A DNA stretch of 64,000 nucleotides, from contig NZ_CABKRX010000087.1 of the NCBI RefSeq assembly GCF_902374955.1, forward strand, positions 131,464 to 195,463. The letters run 5' to 3'. Below are positions 17,853 to 26,866 of the stretch, one piece after another. The notes under the pieces are model-generated. The model had not been told where the DNA came from and did no database searches. It saw only the letters and a list, made by a program, of their open reading frames with translations. Source of the DNA: Bacillus massilioanorexius (GTDB taxonomy: Bacteria; Bacillota; Bacilli; Bacillales; DSM-1321). Numbering within the stretch: position 1 is the stretch's first letter; each line of letters starts with the position of its first letter. Position numbers and translations under genes: made by a program.

Positions 17853-18263
17853 ATGATAGAAGTCTATATTGACGGAGCTAGTGCTGGGAATCCAGGACAT
17901 AGTGGCGCAGGAATATTTTTAAAAGAGGATGGAAAAGTAGAAAGCTACTCTATTCCATTAGGCATTATGGATAATCATGAAGCTGAATATTGGGCTTTAA
18001 TTAAAGGATTAGAAATATGCTGTCAGAAATCAACTTCTCATACTATTTCTTTCCGTACGGACTCTCAAGCCATATGGTCTGCAATGGAAAAAGAATTCGC
18101 AAAAAACAAAAAATATTCACCTTTGTTAGAGCAAGCTCTTTCGTTATCTAAAAACTTGCCACTATTTTTTATCAAGTGGATACCAAGTTCACAAAATAAG
18201 GTAGCAGATGAACTTGCTCGTAAAGCAATACAGCAGAGTAAGGAAGGGATCAACAATGAATAA
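17853..18263 (+). CDS. ypdQ: RNase HI-like protein, YpdQ family
   Basis: A 136-residue single-domain RNase HI. D is in VYIDGASAGNPG, E in NHEAEYWAL, D in SFRTDSQAIW and D in NKVADELARKA, giving the full acidic set. It lacks the N-terminal hybrid-binding domain of YpeP. I start at the ATG at 17853 behind AGGGGG, rather than the in-frame ATG 33 nt earlier, which has no ribosome binding site. It overlaps the next gene by 8 nt. Two RNase H-like genes flanking a queuosine transporter is the ancestral Bacillus order. Confidence 0.9.
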   Translation: MIEVYIDGASAGNPGHSGAGIFLKEDGKVESYSIPLGIMDNHEAEYWALIKGLEICCQKSTSHTISFRTDSQAIWSAMEKEFAKNKKYSPLLEQALSLSKNLPLFFIKWIPSSQNKVADELARKAIQQSKEGINNE

Positions 18264-19179
18264 GTCTTTAATAGCTGATATTTCACTACTACTAGTTGTC
18301 TTTGTTTGGGGTTCAACCTTTGTAGTAGTACAAGATGCAATTGAATTTTTAACACCACATAGTTTTAACGCAATAAGATTCTTTATAGCTTTCCTTGTAT
18401 TATTATGCATTTATATTCTTTTTAATAAAAAAGAAAAAGAACATTTTCATTTTTCAACTATTAAATCAGGCGCATTAATTGGTTTTTGGTTATTTCTAGG
18501 CTATGCCTTTCAAACTTTAGGCCTTGTCTATACAACTCCAGCAAAAGCCGGTTTTATTACTGGATTAAGCGTTGTACTAGTGCCTTTACTTTCTTTTGTT
18601 CTGTTAAAACAAAAGCTAAATCGCAATATGATTTTCGGTATTATTTTCGCTACAGTTGGTTTATACATGATTACCATGCTTCAAGCTTCCACCTTTGGAA
18701 AAGGAGACTTTTTTGTCTTATTAGGTGCGATAAGCTTTGCCATGCATATTATTACTACCGGAAGATTCGCTAAACATTTTCATGCTATGCCACTGACAAT
18801 TATTCAGATATTTACTGTATCACTTTTGTCTTTTATATGTAGTCTCATTCTTGAAAACCCTAAACAAATGTATCAGTTGGAAGTTTTATTAAAAGAAGAA
18901 GTCATTATAGGGCTTCTTATAACAGCTATATTTGCTACGGCTTTGGCATTTCTAGCTCAAACTTATTTTCAAGCTTATACTACTGCCACCAGAGTTGCCT
19001 TAATATTCGCAATGGAGCCTGTTTTTGCCGCAGTAGCTTCCTATATTTTAATTGGCGAAACATTTACTATTAGCATGATTATTGGCTGCATATTAATCTT
19101 AGCGGGTATTATTCTTGCAGAGTGGCCATCAAAAGCCGTAAGAAACTTAGAAAAGCGCTCTTTAAAAAAAATTAGCTAA
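18256..19179 (+). CDS. DMT-superfamily (EamA) permease
   Basis: A 307-residue membrane protein of ten predicted helices made of two EamA repeats. The first includes VVFVWGSTFVVVQDAI and KAGFITGLSVVLVPL, the second TRVALIFAMEPVFAAVASYI near the C-terminus. These carriers export amino acids or other small metabolites, and the substrate cannot be predicted. The start is taken at 18256, behind AAGGAAGGG. A longer in-frame start at 18208 would lie deep inside ypdQ. It is translationally coupled to ypdQ and followed by a bidirectional terminator. Confidence 0.88.
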   Translation: MNKSLIADISLLLVVFVWGSTFVVVQDAIEFLTPHSFNAIRFFIAFLVLLCIYILFNKKEKEHFHFSTIKSGALIGFWLFLGYAFQTLGLVYTTPAKAGFITGLSVVLVPLLSFVLLKQKLNRNMIFGIIFATVGLYMITMLQASTFGKGDFFVLLGAISFAMHIITTGRFAKHFHAMPLTIIQIFTVSLLSFICSLILENPKQMYQLEVLLKEEVIIGLLITAIFATALAFLAQTYFQAYTTATRVALIFAMEPVFAAVASYILIGETFTISMIIGCILILAGIILAEWPSKAVRNLEKRSLKKIS

Positions 19180-19190
19180 TCATCACTAAA

Positions 19191-19221
19191 AAACCCTCGT
19201 AAAATAAGTTTACGAGGGTTT
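19191..19221. terminator. Bidirectional terminator
   Basis: AAACCCTCGTAAA with TTTACGAGGGTTT, 5-nt loop. A-rich and T-rich flanks serve the permease gene (plus) and the DUF6123-like gene (minus). Confidence 0.8.
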
Positions 19222-19232
19222 ACGATCTTTCT

Positions 19233-19502
19233 TTAGACGAATAAATTATATTGTTCAGCAAATTGTAATGCCTTCTTTCGTGTATCAATTTGGTTTTGTT
19301 TCATCATTTCTAAAAAAGAAACATAAAAACTACCGTCAAATTTCTTTTGTACCTTTAGAGTTATTTCTATAGCTGCGTTTACCATTGTATCTGAAGCACC
19401 TGTATATTCTTTTCCAAAAAAGATAAAGCCTCGAGCATCTTCACCAAACGAAAAACCTTTGAATTCTAGTTGTTCAATATAGTCTTCAACCTTCATTTCC
19501 AT
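19233..19502 (-). CDS. DUF6123-like small protein
   Basis: An 89-residue soluble protein (DYIEQLEFKGFSFGEDARGF, FGKEYTGASDTMVNAAIEIT, FDGSFYVSFLEMMKQNQ). It resembles an uncharacterised Bacillus family that I associate with DUF6123; the function is unknown. The start at 19502 is chosen because AAGGG lies 7 nt upstream. Two other in-frame ATGs (19526 and 19496) are less well placed. It is a monocistron convergent with the permease gene. Confidence 0.7.
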   Translation of the reverse strand: MEMKVEDYIEQLEFKGFSFGEDARGFIFFGKEYTGASDTMVNAAIEITLKVQKKFDGSFYVSFLEMMKQNQIDTRKKALQFAEQYNLFV

Positions 19503-19715
19503 CGGCAACCCTTCCGTACATTTCAATTTTCTACAAATATCTTACTCTATCGACAAATAAATTTCTATGCTTTTCCAATAAAATGATTAAAAATCATTCT
19601 ATTATTATGTCATTTTTTCAAACTTACACTTATCATAAATAGATATTATTTTATAGTTTACTTTTTGAAAAGAATAGGTATTAAAGTAATAATAGGAGTT
19701 CCTTTTATACCTTAT

Positions 19716-19730
19716 TAATAATTATTATCA
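19716..19730. promoter_or_regulatory. Fur/PerR-like box upstream of the metal ATPase
   Basis: TAATAATTATTATCA differs by one base from the Fur consensus TGATAATTATTATCA and by two from the PerR consensus. It lies about 215 nt before the ATPase start. B. subtilis pfeT (zosA) is PerR-regulated and Listeria frvA is Fur/PerR-regulated, which fits. Confidence 0.5.
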
Positions 19731-19945
19731 ATAACAATACACGATTTACATATTTTAAACAATAACTATTCTCAATTAGAAAGAAAAATTATCAATTAGA
19801 TTGACTTTCAAATAGTAGTTTGTTAGCCTTAATTTATTCATTATATTTTTTAAACATTTTACAATGGTTCATTGGCTAATAGTCTACTAGTAAGAAGAAT
19901 GTGGCATGAAAAGCATTCACTAATCTACGAAGGACGGGAGAGAAA

Positions 19946-21856
19946 ATGACAAACGAACATCAAAGTAACACTAATACATTTATATTGAAAATGAAACCTC
20001 ATATTGAATTAATTGCTGCTATTTGCAGTGGTATTCTAATTTTAGCTGGATGGCTATTAGACAAATATGAGTATTCTACAGCTTCCGTAGTTATTTACAT
20101 TCTTGCATTTATTATTGGAGGATATGCAAAAGCTAAGGAAGGGATCACTGAGACGATTCACTACAAACAGCTGAATGTTGAAATATTAATGATTTTAGCT
20201 GCTTTAGGATCTGCTATCATTGGGTATTGGACAGAAGGTGCTATATTAATTTTTATTTTTGCACTTAGTGGTGCTCTAGAAACATACACCATGAATAAAA
20301 GTCATAAAGAGATATCCGCTTTGATGGACTTACAACCAGAGGAAGCTACCGTTATTGATGATAATGGGAATGAAATGATAAAAGCAGTTGCTGACTTAAA
20401 CATTGGGGATCATATATTAATTAAAGCTGGTGAGCGTGTCCCATCAGATGGAATGATCATAAAAGGTACGACTAACATTGATGAGGCAGCTATTACAGGT
20501 GAATCTATTCCTGTTGGTAAGAAAGTAAATGATGAAGTTTTCGCTGGTACAGTTAATTTAAGAGGAACAATTATTGTTCAATTAACAAAGCCACAAGAAG
20601 AAACTTTATTTCAAAAAATCATTTTATTGGTTCAGTCTGCTCAAAGTGAAAAGTCACCATCTCAGCAGTTCATTGAAAAATTTGAAGGTACTTATGTAAA
20701 GGTTGTATTAATAGCAGTAGCCTTAATGATGTTCCTCCCTCATTATTTATTAGATTGGAGTTGGAACGAGACTTTTTATCGTGCGATGGTATTACTTGTT
20801 GTAGCATCACCTTGCGCTTTAGCTGCATCCATTATGCCAGCAACTCTTTCAGCAATTTCAAATGGTGCTAGACACGGAATCTTATTTAAAGGCGGCGTCC
20901 ACCTCGAAAATTTGGGTAATTTAAAAGCGATAGCGCTCGATAAAACGGGTACATTAACAAAAGGTAAGCCTGAAGTAACGGATGTGTTATTTAGAGATGA
21001 CTGTACAAAGGAACAATTTTTACAGCATGTAGCATCTGTTGAAAAGTATTCAAATCACCCATTAGCTCAGTCAATTGTAAAATATGCTAGTGAGAATAGC
21101 TCATTGCCTCTGATTCATCCTGATTCCTCTGAGGATATATCAGGCTTTGGAGCAACAGCTGTATTACACGGTCATGTGTGGAAGGTTGGAAAAGCAGATT
21201 TTGTAGGCAGAGAGGAAGCATATGAATTTCAAAATGGAATCGCTAGTAAATTAGCTTCCGAAGGAAAAACAACAGTATATGCAAGCGATGAAAAAGGAAT
21301 CGTTGGATTAATAACGTTAAAAGATGTTGTCCGTCAAGAAACGGTTGATGCTATTGATCAATTGAAATCTGAAGGTGTGTATACTTTCATGTTGACTGGT
21401 GATAGTACACCTACCGCACAAGCTATAGCAAAAGAAAGCCATATTGATGGTTTCATTGCCGAATGCTTACCTGAAACAAAAGTAGAAGAAATTAAAAAGC
21501 TAGGAGAGAAATATGGTACAGTTGCTATGGTTGGTGATGGGATTAATGATGCTCCTGCCCTTGCCACTGCATCGATTGGAATCGCGATGGGTGAAGGAAC
21601 TGACGTAGCACTTGAAACAGCAGATGTTGTTTTAATGAAAAATAATTTAGCGCTAATCGCAGACGCTGTTGTATTATCACGAAGAATGAATAGAATAATT
21701 AAACAAAATGTTATCTTTTCCATTACAGTTATCATCTTGTTAATTTGCTCTAACTTTCTTCAAGTTTTAAACCTACCTTATGGAGTTATCGGTCACGAAG
21801 GTAGTACGATTCTAGTTATCTTAAATGGCTTGAGACTACTAAGAACTAGAAAATAG
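19946..21856 (+). CDS. zosA: P1B-type heavy-metal ATPase, PfeT/ZosA-like
   Basis: A 636-residue membrane ATPase. Features in order: no N-terminal HMA domain; helices from residue 18; actuator motif TGES (AAITGESIPV); the metal-site helix VASPCALAASIMPA with SPC; the phosphorylation site DKTGTLTKG (Asp near residue 331); and GDGINDAPALA. The length and SPC motif match B. subtilis ZosA/PfeT, now regarded mainly as an Fe(II) efflux pump. The Fur/PerR-like box upstream supports iron or peroxide control. Cd/Zn export cannot be ruled out. Confidence 0.88.
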   Translation: MTNEHQSNTNTFILKMKPHIELIAAICSGILILAGWLLDKYEYSTASVVIYILAFIIGGYAKAKEGITETIHYKQLNVEILMILAALGSAIIGYWTEGAILIFIFALSGALETYTMNKSHKEISALMDLQPEEATVIDDNGNEMIKAVADLNIGDHILIKAGERVPSDGMIIKGTTNIDEAAITGESIPVGKKVNDEVFAGTVNLRGTIIVQLTKPQEETLFQKIILLVQSAQSEKSPSQQFIEKFEGTYVKVVLIAVALMMFLPHYLLDWSWNETFYRAMVLLVVASPCALAASIMPATLSAISNGARHGILFKGGVHLENLGNLKAIALDKTGTLTKGKPEVTDVLFRDDCTKEQFLQHVASVEKYSNHPLAQSIVKYASENSSLPLIHPDSSEDISGFGATAVLHGHVWKVGKADFVGREEAYEFQNGIASKLASEGKTTVYASDEKGIVGLITLKDVVRQETVDAIDQLKSEGVYTFMLTGDSTPTAQAIAKESHIDGFIAECLPETKVEEIKKLGEKYGTVAMVGDGINDAPALATASIGIAMGEGTDVALETADVVLMKNNLALIADAVVLSRRMNRIIKQNVIFSITVIILLICSNFLQVLNLPYGVIGHEGSTILVILNGLRLLRTRK

Positions 21857-21940
21857 TTTTGACACCCTGTTTACAACTACGATCCAGATAGTAACGTAAA
21901 AGACCTCTACCATATTTAAAGATATATTAGATATAGGGGT

Positions 21941-21978
21941 AAGGATGGTAAGGAATGATATTCCTACTGTCCTTTTTT
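21941..21978 (+). terminator. Terminator after zosA
   Basis: AAGGATGGTAAGGAAT pairs with ATTCCTACTGTCCTT with one bulge, and a T7 run follows. Confidence 0.75.
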
Positions 21979-22085
21979 TATGTATATGTACAGATTAGTT
22001 ATACATAGTAATTTAAGTTAATATATGATATTATATTATTAGAACATTAGTTCTATATTGAATATTGTTTCTTTAGGGGACATAG

Positions 22086-22129
22086 CCTCGGTCCGAGGTA
22101 GGACACCGCAGAACGATAGTTCGAGGACC
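22086..22129 (+). other. GC-rich structured leader ahead of tnpA
   Basis: CCTCGGTCCGAGG (22086-22098) is self-complementary. GGTCC at 22090 also pairs with GGACC at 22125, enclosing the hairpin GAAC-GATA-GTTC (22111-22122). The two folds are mutually exclusive, as in an attenuator. I match it to no known riboswitch class. Confidence 0.4.
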
Positions 22130-22174
22130 TTATCTAAAAATAAATGCTTAGCTTAGTAAAAGGGTGTGATCTAT

Positions 22175-23419
22175 ATGTCTAAGATACAACAAACACCAAT
22201 AGATAAATGGCGTGCAAAGATATCTATTAGGAAAGCAATAACAGACAACGGGATTATGTATTATTTAATGGATGAAGACCTTAACTTCATACCATTGGTA
22301 AAAGACTACCTCAATATGATACAAGCAGGAGCTGTGCAAGAAGTATCTCCTAATACAGTTAAAACATACTGTTATCATCTATGGTACTTCATTGTATTTT
22401 TAAAAATTAAGCGATTAGACATTTTGGATTTAGATGGGAGACCGCAGATATTAACAGACTTTAAACTATGGCTTAAGAATCCTTATAGATTTTATGAGAA
22501 TGTAGAATCGTTTAATTTTGAATTTGAAGAAGAGGATGAGTATGAGGATAATAACATCAAAACTACAACTGTCAACGCAATAATCGATAGGGTAAGTTCG
22601 TTATTTTTATGGCTTAAAGCTAGTGGAAAAATAAACGATAATCCTGTTGTTTATCGCAGTGTTATGCGAACAAGTGCGATGAAAGATAAAGATATGTTAG
22701 CTCACACTCGAAAAAGTCGGACTGTTATGAAAAATATTCTTAAATCTAAGGTCCCTCAGGAAATACCTAAAACGATAAATCAAAAAGATTTCAAGAAGTT
22801 CTTGGATTCGGTCAATCTCTTGCGAGATAAGATTATCCTCCTTGTTCTAAAAGAAGGTGGTTTAAGGTCAGGAGAACTATTGGGTATCAAGCTTGAAGAC
22901 ATTGACTATGGAGAACAAGGTATTTGGGTACGCTTTAGACCTGACAATGAAAATAATTCAAGAGCAAAAGCTGGTTATGGTAGAGATCGATTTGTCCATC
23001 TCCCAACTGATCTTATGGTATTGATAGATAGATATATTAGCAGCGATTGGGTAAACAGTGACCCGGATAATGATTTCTTGTTTGTCGTAGTTAACAGTAA
23101 CAGACCGCAGGAAAACGGAAAGCCGATGAAGAAATCTACGCTTTCTTCTACCGTTCGTAATTACAGCAAAAAAACAGGAATTCGTTTGAATACTCATAAA
23201 TTGAGACACACACACGTTACTGAATTAGCAAAAGAATATATCAATAAAGGTGAACCTATCAATTGGAAGTACATTCAAGAAAGAATAGGACACAAAGATG
23301 TGACGACTACAATGCAAATATACGCTCATTTAAACGCAGAAGACCATAAAAAAGAATACAACCGAATGAACGACTATAAAGAAGAAAAGCGTAAGGAGAG
23401 AGAGAATGCCGAAAAGTAA
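22175..23419 (+). CDS. tnpA: Tyrosine recombinase, TnpA of Tn554 type
   Basis: A 414-residue site-specific recombinase. A SAM-like core-binding domain (about residues 35-150) is followed by the catalytic domain. The catalytic residues visible are Arg in KEGGLRSGELLG, HxxR in HKLRHTHVTE, and His...Tyr in RIGHKDVTTTMQIYAHL (nucleophile near 383). In Tn554, TnpA is required for transposition together with TnpB. The ATG at 22175 is preceded by AAAGGGTG at good spacing; an in-frame GTG lies 9 nt earlier. It overlaps tnpB by 14 nt. Confidence 0.88.
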   Translation: MSKIQQTPIDKWRAKISIRKAITDNGIMYYLMDEDLNFIPLVKDYLNMIQAGAVQEVSPNTVKTYCYHLWYFIVFLKIKRLDILDLDGRPQILTDFKLWLKNPYRFYENVESFNFEFEEEDEYEDNNIKTTTVNAIIDRVSSLFLWLKASGKINDNPVVYRSVMRTSAMKDKDMLAHTRKSRTVMKNILKSKVPQEIPKTINQKDFKKFLDSVNLLRDKIILLVLKEGGLRSGELLGIKLEDIDYGEQGIWVRFRPDNENNSRAKAGYGRDRFVHLPTDLMVLIDRYISSDWVNSDPDNDFLFVVVNSNRPQENGKPMKKSTLSSTVRNYSKKTGIRLNTHKLRHTHVTELAKEYINKGEPINWKYIQERIGHKDVTTTMQIYAHLNAEDHKKEYNRMNDYKEEKRKERENAEK

Positions 23420-25286
23420 TGCAGCTAAAGTTGATCAAACGAATATAGAGAATCTAAAGAGCAAGGCAACCGTCACTCCCTTCCCAGTTGACGTTGTAGA
23501 TACCTCTTGGATGACAAAGGCCCAAAAGAGATACTTTGAAGTGCTGAAACAGCCTGAGAATCGAGATAAAAAGTATGATGAATTGCCTGCCTTAGCAGGA
23601 TACAAATCCTCTGCTACTTGGTATAAAGCAATCAAAGACGAACGATTTATTCAATTACTTGAAAATATGGGCGTTCAAGTAAAACACATTGAAGATGCCT
23701 ACCCTACCCACTACGAGGTTGAGTATATCAAGAATCCTAAAGAACGAGAAGAATATCTCACTAGAGATGTTTGGGATATGAGAAGATTGTTTAAAGATTA
23801 TCCAAAGCATATTTCGCCTAATTATTTTATTGTTAATTTTACGAAAATAGAGAATGTTCACCTACGCCAAGTAATAAAGAGGTATTTTATAAATATGCTT
23901 GGAAACCTGAGTGCCAGAACATTCCAGGGTAGGTTAGACTACTTGTCTTCTTTTTTTAAAAGATTACACGAAAAGTTCCCAAATCTTAAATCTCTTAAAG
24001 AGTTAGATAGACAAAATCACATTGAAAAAGTGTTGCCGGATATATACGAATTATCTAATCATCAAGCGATTCAGATTATATCAGCAACCCGTTCAATGCT
24101 TCAGTATATGTATGCTAACAAATGGCCCGATGGACCCAAAACAGATGCTTTATTGATTAGTTACGATTCACCTAAAAAAGAAGAGACATTACCAAGGCCC
24201 ATTCCTCCTCATATTAAGGTGCAATTGGATGATTACTTAGAAAATACGATTATCCCCTTATTAGAAGATGGAGAGGATACACCAATCATACCGCCAACCT
24301 ATTGGGACTTAATATTAATTTTAAGGAACACAGGAAGACGGTTTGAAGATATGGCTCACTTGATTGCAGATGGCAGTGATATCGATTGTTTAAGATACGA
24401 CTTGGATGGTGATCCGCAACTTTATGTTGACCATCGAATCGCAAAAATACCAAAAGATATCATTGTCCCCTGTGCTCATATGAAAGACTCGGAAGGTAGA
24501 AATATTGTCGAAAGAGCTATTTTGCGTCAGAAGGAACGAGTTAAATACTTGCCCTCTACTAAATCGGATAAACAAAAATATCTTTTCAGAAATATTGTTG
24601 GCTATGATAAAGATAATAAGCCGATTACAGAGACAGTAAAATACAAAAAGTTTATTAACAGAATTTTACCCAAAGTAAGTGCTCAAATTCCGTTAGCAAA
24701 CTTTGGAGCTGAATCTGGAGATATTTATAAGATAACAGCTCATCAGTTCAGACATACAGTAGCAACCGAAATGATCGATGCCGGAGTGGATATTTATGCA
24801 GTGAAGAACTTTTTAGGGCACTCATCGGTCGCAATGACTGAAAAGTATATTAAGGTCTACCAACAACGCTTAAAGAAAGAGTTTAAAGAAAAACTTCTTA
24901 AATCTGATGCGAAAGCAATCAAAGATAACCTTCCGGAGCAAGAAGAAATATTCGGTGATAATAAATGGGTTAAAAATACGATTATCGCCATCTTTGATCA
25001 AGGTGATGGGTGTTGTGAGCATCCATATAAAATGCCCTCCTGCCCTCATCAGGTGGCTTGTAAAACCTGCATTAAGAAAAAGATACTACCAAGGCATAAA
25101 AACGCTGTAAAAGACACGATAGATGCCTTTTCAACGCATTTAAACCAAGCTAAACAAATCGGACTCTCTGAAAAGATAGAGGAGTTTCAAAAAGTGGTTG
25201 ATTTTTATGAAACTGCTTTAGAAATCATTGAAAAAGGCGAGACATTCGATGCGGCCAAACATTTTTATACGGGTGGTGTTCACTAA
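23406..25286 (+). CDS. tnpB: Tyrosine recombinase, TnpB of Tn554 type
   Basis: A 626-residue recombinase, close to Tn554 TnpB (630). The catalytic set is Arg in ILRNTGRRFEDMAHL, HxxR in TAHQFRHTVATEM, and His/Tyr in FLGHSSVAMTEKYIKV (Tyr near 483). Residues before about 170 form a helical DNA-binding region. A C-terminal Cys cluster (GCCEHPYKMPSCPHQVACKTC) after the catalytic Tyr probably binds zinc and is typical of the TnpB branch. AAGGAGAG inside the end of tnpA serves as ribosome binding site, so the genes are translationally coupled. Confidence 0.88.
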   Translation: MPKSNAAKVDQTNIENLKSKATVTPFPVDVVDTSWMTKAQKRYFEVLKQPENRDKKYDELPALAGYKSSATWYKAIKDERFIQLLENMGVQVKHIEDAYPTHYEVEYIKNPKEREEYLTRDVWDMRRLFKDYPKHISPNYFIVNFTKIENVHLRQVIKRYFINMLGNLSARTFQGRLDYLSSFFKRLHEKFPNLKSLKELDRQNHIEKVLPDIYELSNHQAIQIISATRSMLQYMYANKWPDGPKTDALLISYDSPKKEETLPRPIPPHIKVQLDDYLENTIIPLLEDGEDTPIIPPTYWDLILILRNTGRRFEDMAHLIADGSDIDCLRYDLDGDPQLYVDHRIAKIPKDIIVPCAHMKDSEGRNIVERAILRQKERVKYLPSTKSDKQKYLFRNIVGYDKDNKPITETVKYKKFINRILPKVSAQIPLANFGAESGDIYKITAHQFRHTVATEMIDAGVDIYAVKNFLGHSSVAMTEKYIKVYQQRLKKEFKEKLLKSDAKAIKDNLPEQEEIFGDNKWVKNTIIAIFDQGDGCCEHPYKMPSCPHQVACKTCIKKKILPRHKNAVKDTIDAFSTHLNQAKQIGLSEKIEEFQKVVDFYETALEIIEKGETFDAAKHFYTGGVH

Positions 25287-25729
25287 TGGCTAACTTGAAT
25301 CCGAACACAGCGAAAATGGTTGAAGCAAAGAAACAAGAAAGTGAATTGAAAAAACAAGCTGTTTTAGCAGCCTTAAAGGAGCTAACGCTCCTTGATGACC
25401 CCGTAAACAATCCTGTTTCTAAGGCTGAAATATGCCGTAAAGCCGGGGTGAGTAAAACATTCTTATACTCTTATCGGGAAGAACTTATAAAGCCGATTGA
25501 CGAAGCAATTAAGAAACAAAATCAAAAGTTAAAAGTTATCACTAAAAAACAGACTTTCAGTGAAAGTTCAAAAGACAAACTCATTGAATCACTAAAACGA
25601 AGATTAGTTGCATTAGAAGCAGAAAACAAAAAACTAAAAAAAGATAATGCTATCTTACTTGGAAAACTTGCAAATGATAGATTTAGAAACGAACAAATCA
25701 ATATATCGGACGATGAATTTCCATTCTAA
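25286..25729 (+). CDS. tnpC: TnpC-like transposition accessory protein (DUF6262-like)
   Basis: A 147-residue basic protein. Residues 40-70 contain a helix-turn-helix-like stretch (VSKAEICRKAGVSKTFLYSY). Residues 100-130 form a coiled coil (LKRRLVALEAENKKLKKDN). Tn554 TnpC is dispensable but affects transposition frequency and orientation. The gene overlaps tnpB by one base (TAATG). A terminator follows at 25775, marking the end of the transposition operon. Confidence 0.8.
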   Translation: MANLNPNTAKMVEAKKQESELKKQAVLAALKELTLLDDPVNNPVSKAEICRKAGVSKTFLYSYREELIKPIDEAIKKQNQKLKVITKKQTFSESSKDKLIESLKRRLVALEAENKKLKKDNAILLGKLANDRFRNEQINISDDEFPF

Positions 25730-25774
25730 TAAAAAGGTTCTGTTCGTATATATTGTCGTTAATAACTCAATAAA

Positions 25775-25800
25775 AAAGAGGCAACTTTCACTGCCTCTTT
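25775..25800 (+). terminator. Terminator after tnpC
   Basis: AAAGAGGCA / TGCCTCTTT stem followed by TG and then TTCAAC. The A-rich 5' flank makes it usable in both directions. Confidence 0.65.
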
Positions 25801-25807
25801 TGTTCAA

Positions 25808-25823
25808 CTAACGCACCCGTTTG
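25808..25823. repeat. Single arm of a MITE-like palindrome
   Basis: CTAACGCACCCGTTTG closely matches the left arm of the long palindrome at 26867-26941 (CTAACCTGCACCGTTTG). This suggests a second, truncated copy. Confidence 0.35.
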
Positions 25824-25954
25824 TTTAAGTGTATTTATTCACAAATTTAATTTAGTTTATTAATAAAAAAGTGATTCCTTATTATGAAGAATCACTCCCT
25901 TTATATTACTGATTAGCTATTCATATTCCTCGTGCACGACTATTTAAACCCTTT

Positions 25955-26078
25955 TCAATATAATCTAAAAGAATAAATTGCACCGACTAATAATACAATC
26001 CCTTGAAGTAGGATAAAGAACTGACGGGAATAAGGGTCATCAGATAATCCAAACAAAAGATTTTGAAGATAAATTACG
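25955..26078 (-). pseudogene. C-terminal remnant of a membrane protein
   Basis: An open stretch of about 40 codons on the minus strand (DDPYSRQFFILLQGIVLLVG then AIYSFRLY and stop). It contains one hydrophobic helix but no start codon or ribosome binding site. It begins where the CPBP protease gene ends. It looks like the tail of a lost membrane protein; the family is not recognised. Confidence 0.3.
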
Positions 26079-26724
26079 ATACATTTCCTATATTTTTTAT
26101 ACCCTTTTTGGAGTAATAGACTGAAAGTAAATTAAACTCTATATGTAAAAATAGAGAAAAAACAATTGATAGTGAATAATCTGCAATCATACCAAATATG
26201 ATTCCCCCAAAAAATGCGAACAGCATAAATTTTATGCTAGTCTGATTAAAACTGTAATATTGCAAGTGAGCTATAGCGAATAAAAAGGAAGATATTAGGA
26301 TGGGTACCGTAACGGGTATGTTTAATATTTCAAAATAAGAGTATTTTGGGAATGAATTATTAAGAATTGGTATAATCATTCCTCTGAAAATTATTTCTTC
26401 AAAAACAGGATACATAATTATAAAGTTTAAGATATTCTTTTTCCCACTTGGCTTATATCCTGAGTATTGCGAAATGAAAACAATCGTTATCGTGGCAATC
26501 AAGAATAAGAGAAAAATTGGTTTGTAGTGAATAGGAAAACGAAAAACGTAATTATCTTCATAAAAATAAATAATTAATGTCAGAAATGTTCCCCATAAAT
26601 AAAAAATCTCATTTTCTATTTTTTGGTACAACGTTCTTCTAATAATAATTCTAACTGTAATATGAACAATTTTATATGAAAAAGCCAATAAAACAGCAAG
26701 TACCAAAGCAATAAGGTAGCTCAT
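26074..26724 (-). CDS. CPBP-family intramembrane metalloprotease (Abi)
   Basis: A 216-residue membrane protein with about six to seven helices. The three CPBP motifs are present: EExxxR in VFEEIIFRGMI, FxxxH in FLFAIAHLQYY, and HxxxN in FLHIEFNLLSVYY. Family members are glutamate-type intramembrane endopeptidases. In Gram-positives they often mature or confer immunity to bacteriocins, or sit in phage-defence and accessory loci. A GGGGTGAT box precedes the ATG. It may be cargo of the Tn554-like element. No bacteriocin precursor is evident beside it. Confidence 0.85.
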   Translation of the reverse strand: MSYLIALVLAVLLAFSYKIVHITVRIIIRRTLYQKIENEIFYLWGTFLTLIIYFYEDNYVFRFPIHYKPIFLLFLIATITIVFISQYSGYKPSGKKNILNFIIMYPVFEEIIFRGMIIPILNNSFPKYSYFEILNIPVTVPILISSFLFAIAHLQYYSFNQTSIKFMLFAFFGGIIFGMIADYSLSIVFSLFLHIEFNLLSVYYSKKGIKNIGNVS

Positions 26725-26866
26725 ATTGATTTATCACCCCATTTCAATATTTCATTTATTCGAGAAATAATTTCTGATTCTTCAATACATAGTTCGTTAA
26801 TTTTAATAAAAAATTATAGTGTTTATCCTAATAATTCTATGACAAACACTTCTATTCCTTCTTTCA

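Larger units (their letters stand above)
22080..25740 (+). mobile_element. Tn554-family transposition module (tnpA-tnpB-tnpC); right end not located
   Basis: Three overlapping genes in the order and approximate sizes of Tn554 TnpA, TnpB and TnpC (here 414, 626 and 147 residues). The first two are tyrosine recombinases and the third is an accessory protein. Tn554-type elements lack terminal inverted repeats and insert at specific sites, so the ends cannot be drawn without a relative lacking the insertion. The left end probably lies between the zosA terminator (21978) and 22080. Cargo may extend past 27 kb. No antibiotic or arsenic resistance gene, the usual cargo, is visible. Confidence 0.8.

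Noticed and set aside
22080..22130. Known riboswitch (fluoride, guanidine or T-box) upstream of tnpA
   Set aside because: The sequence lacks the conserved core of each class I know; described only as a structured leader.
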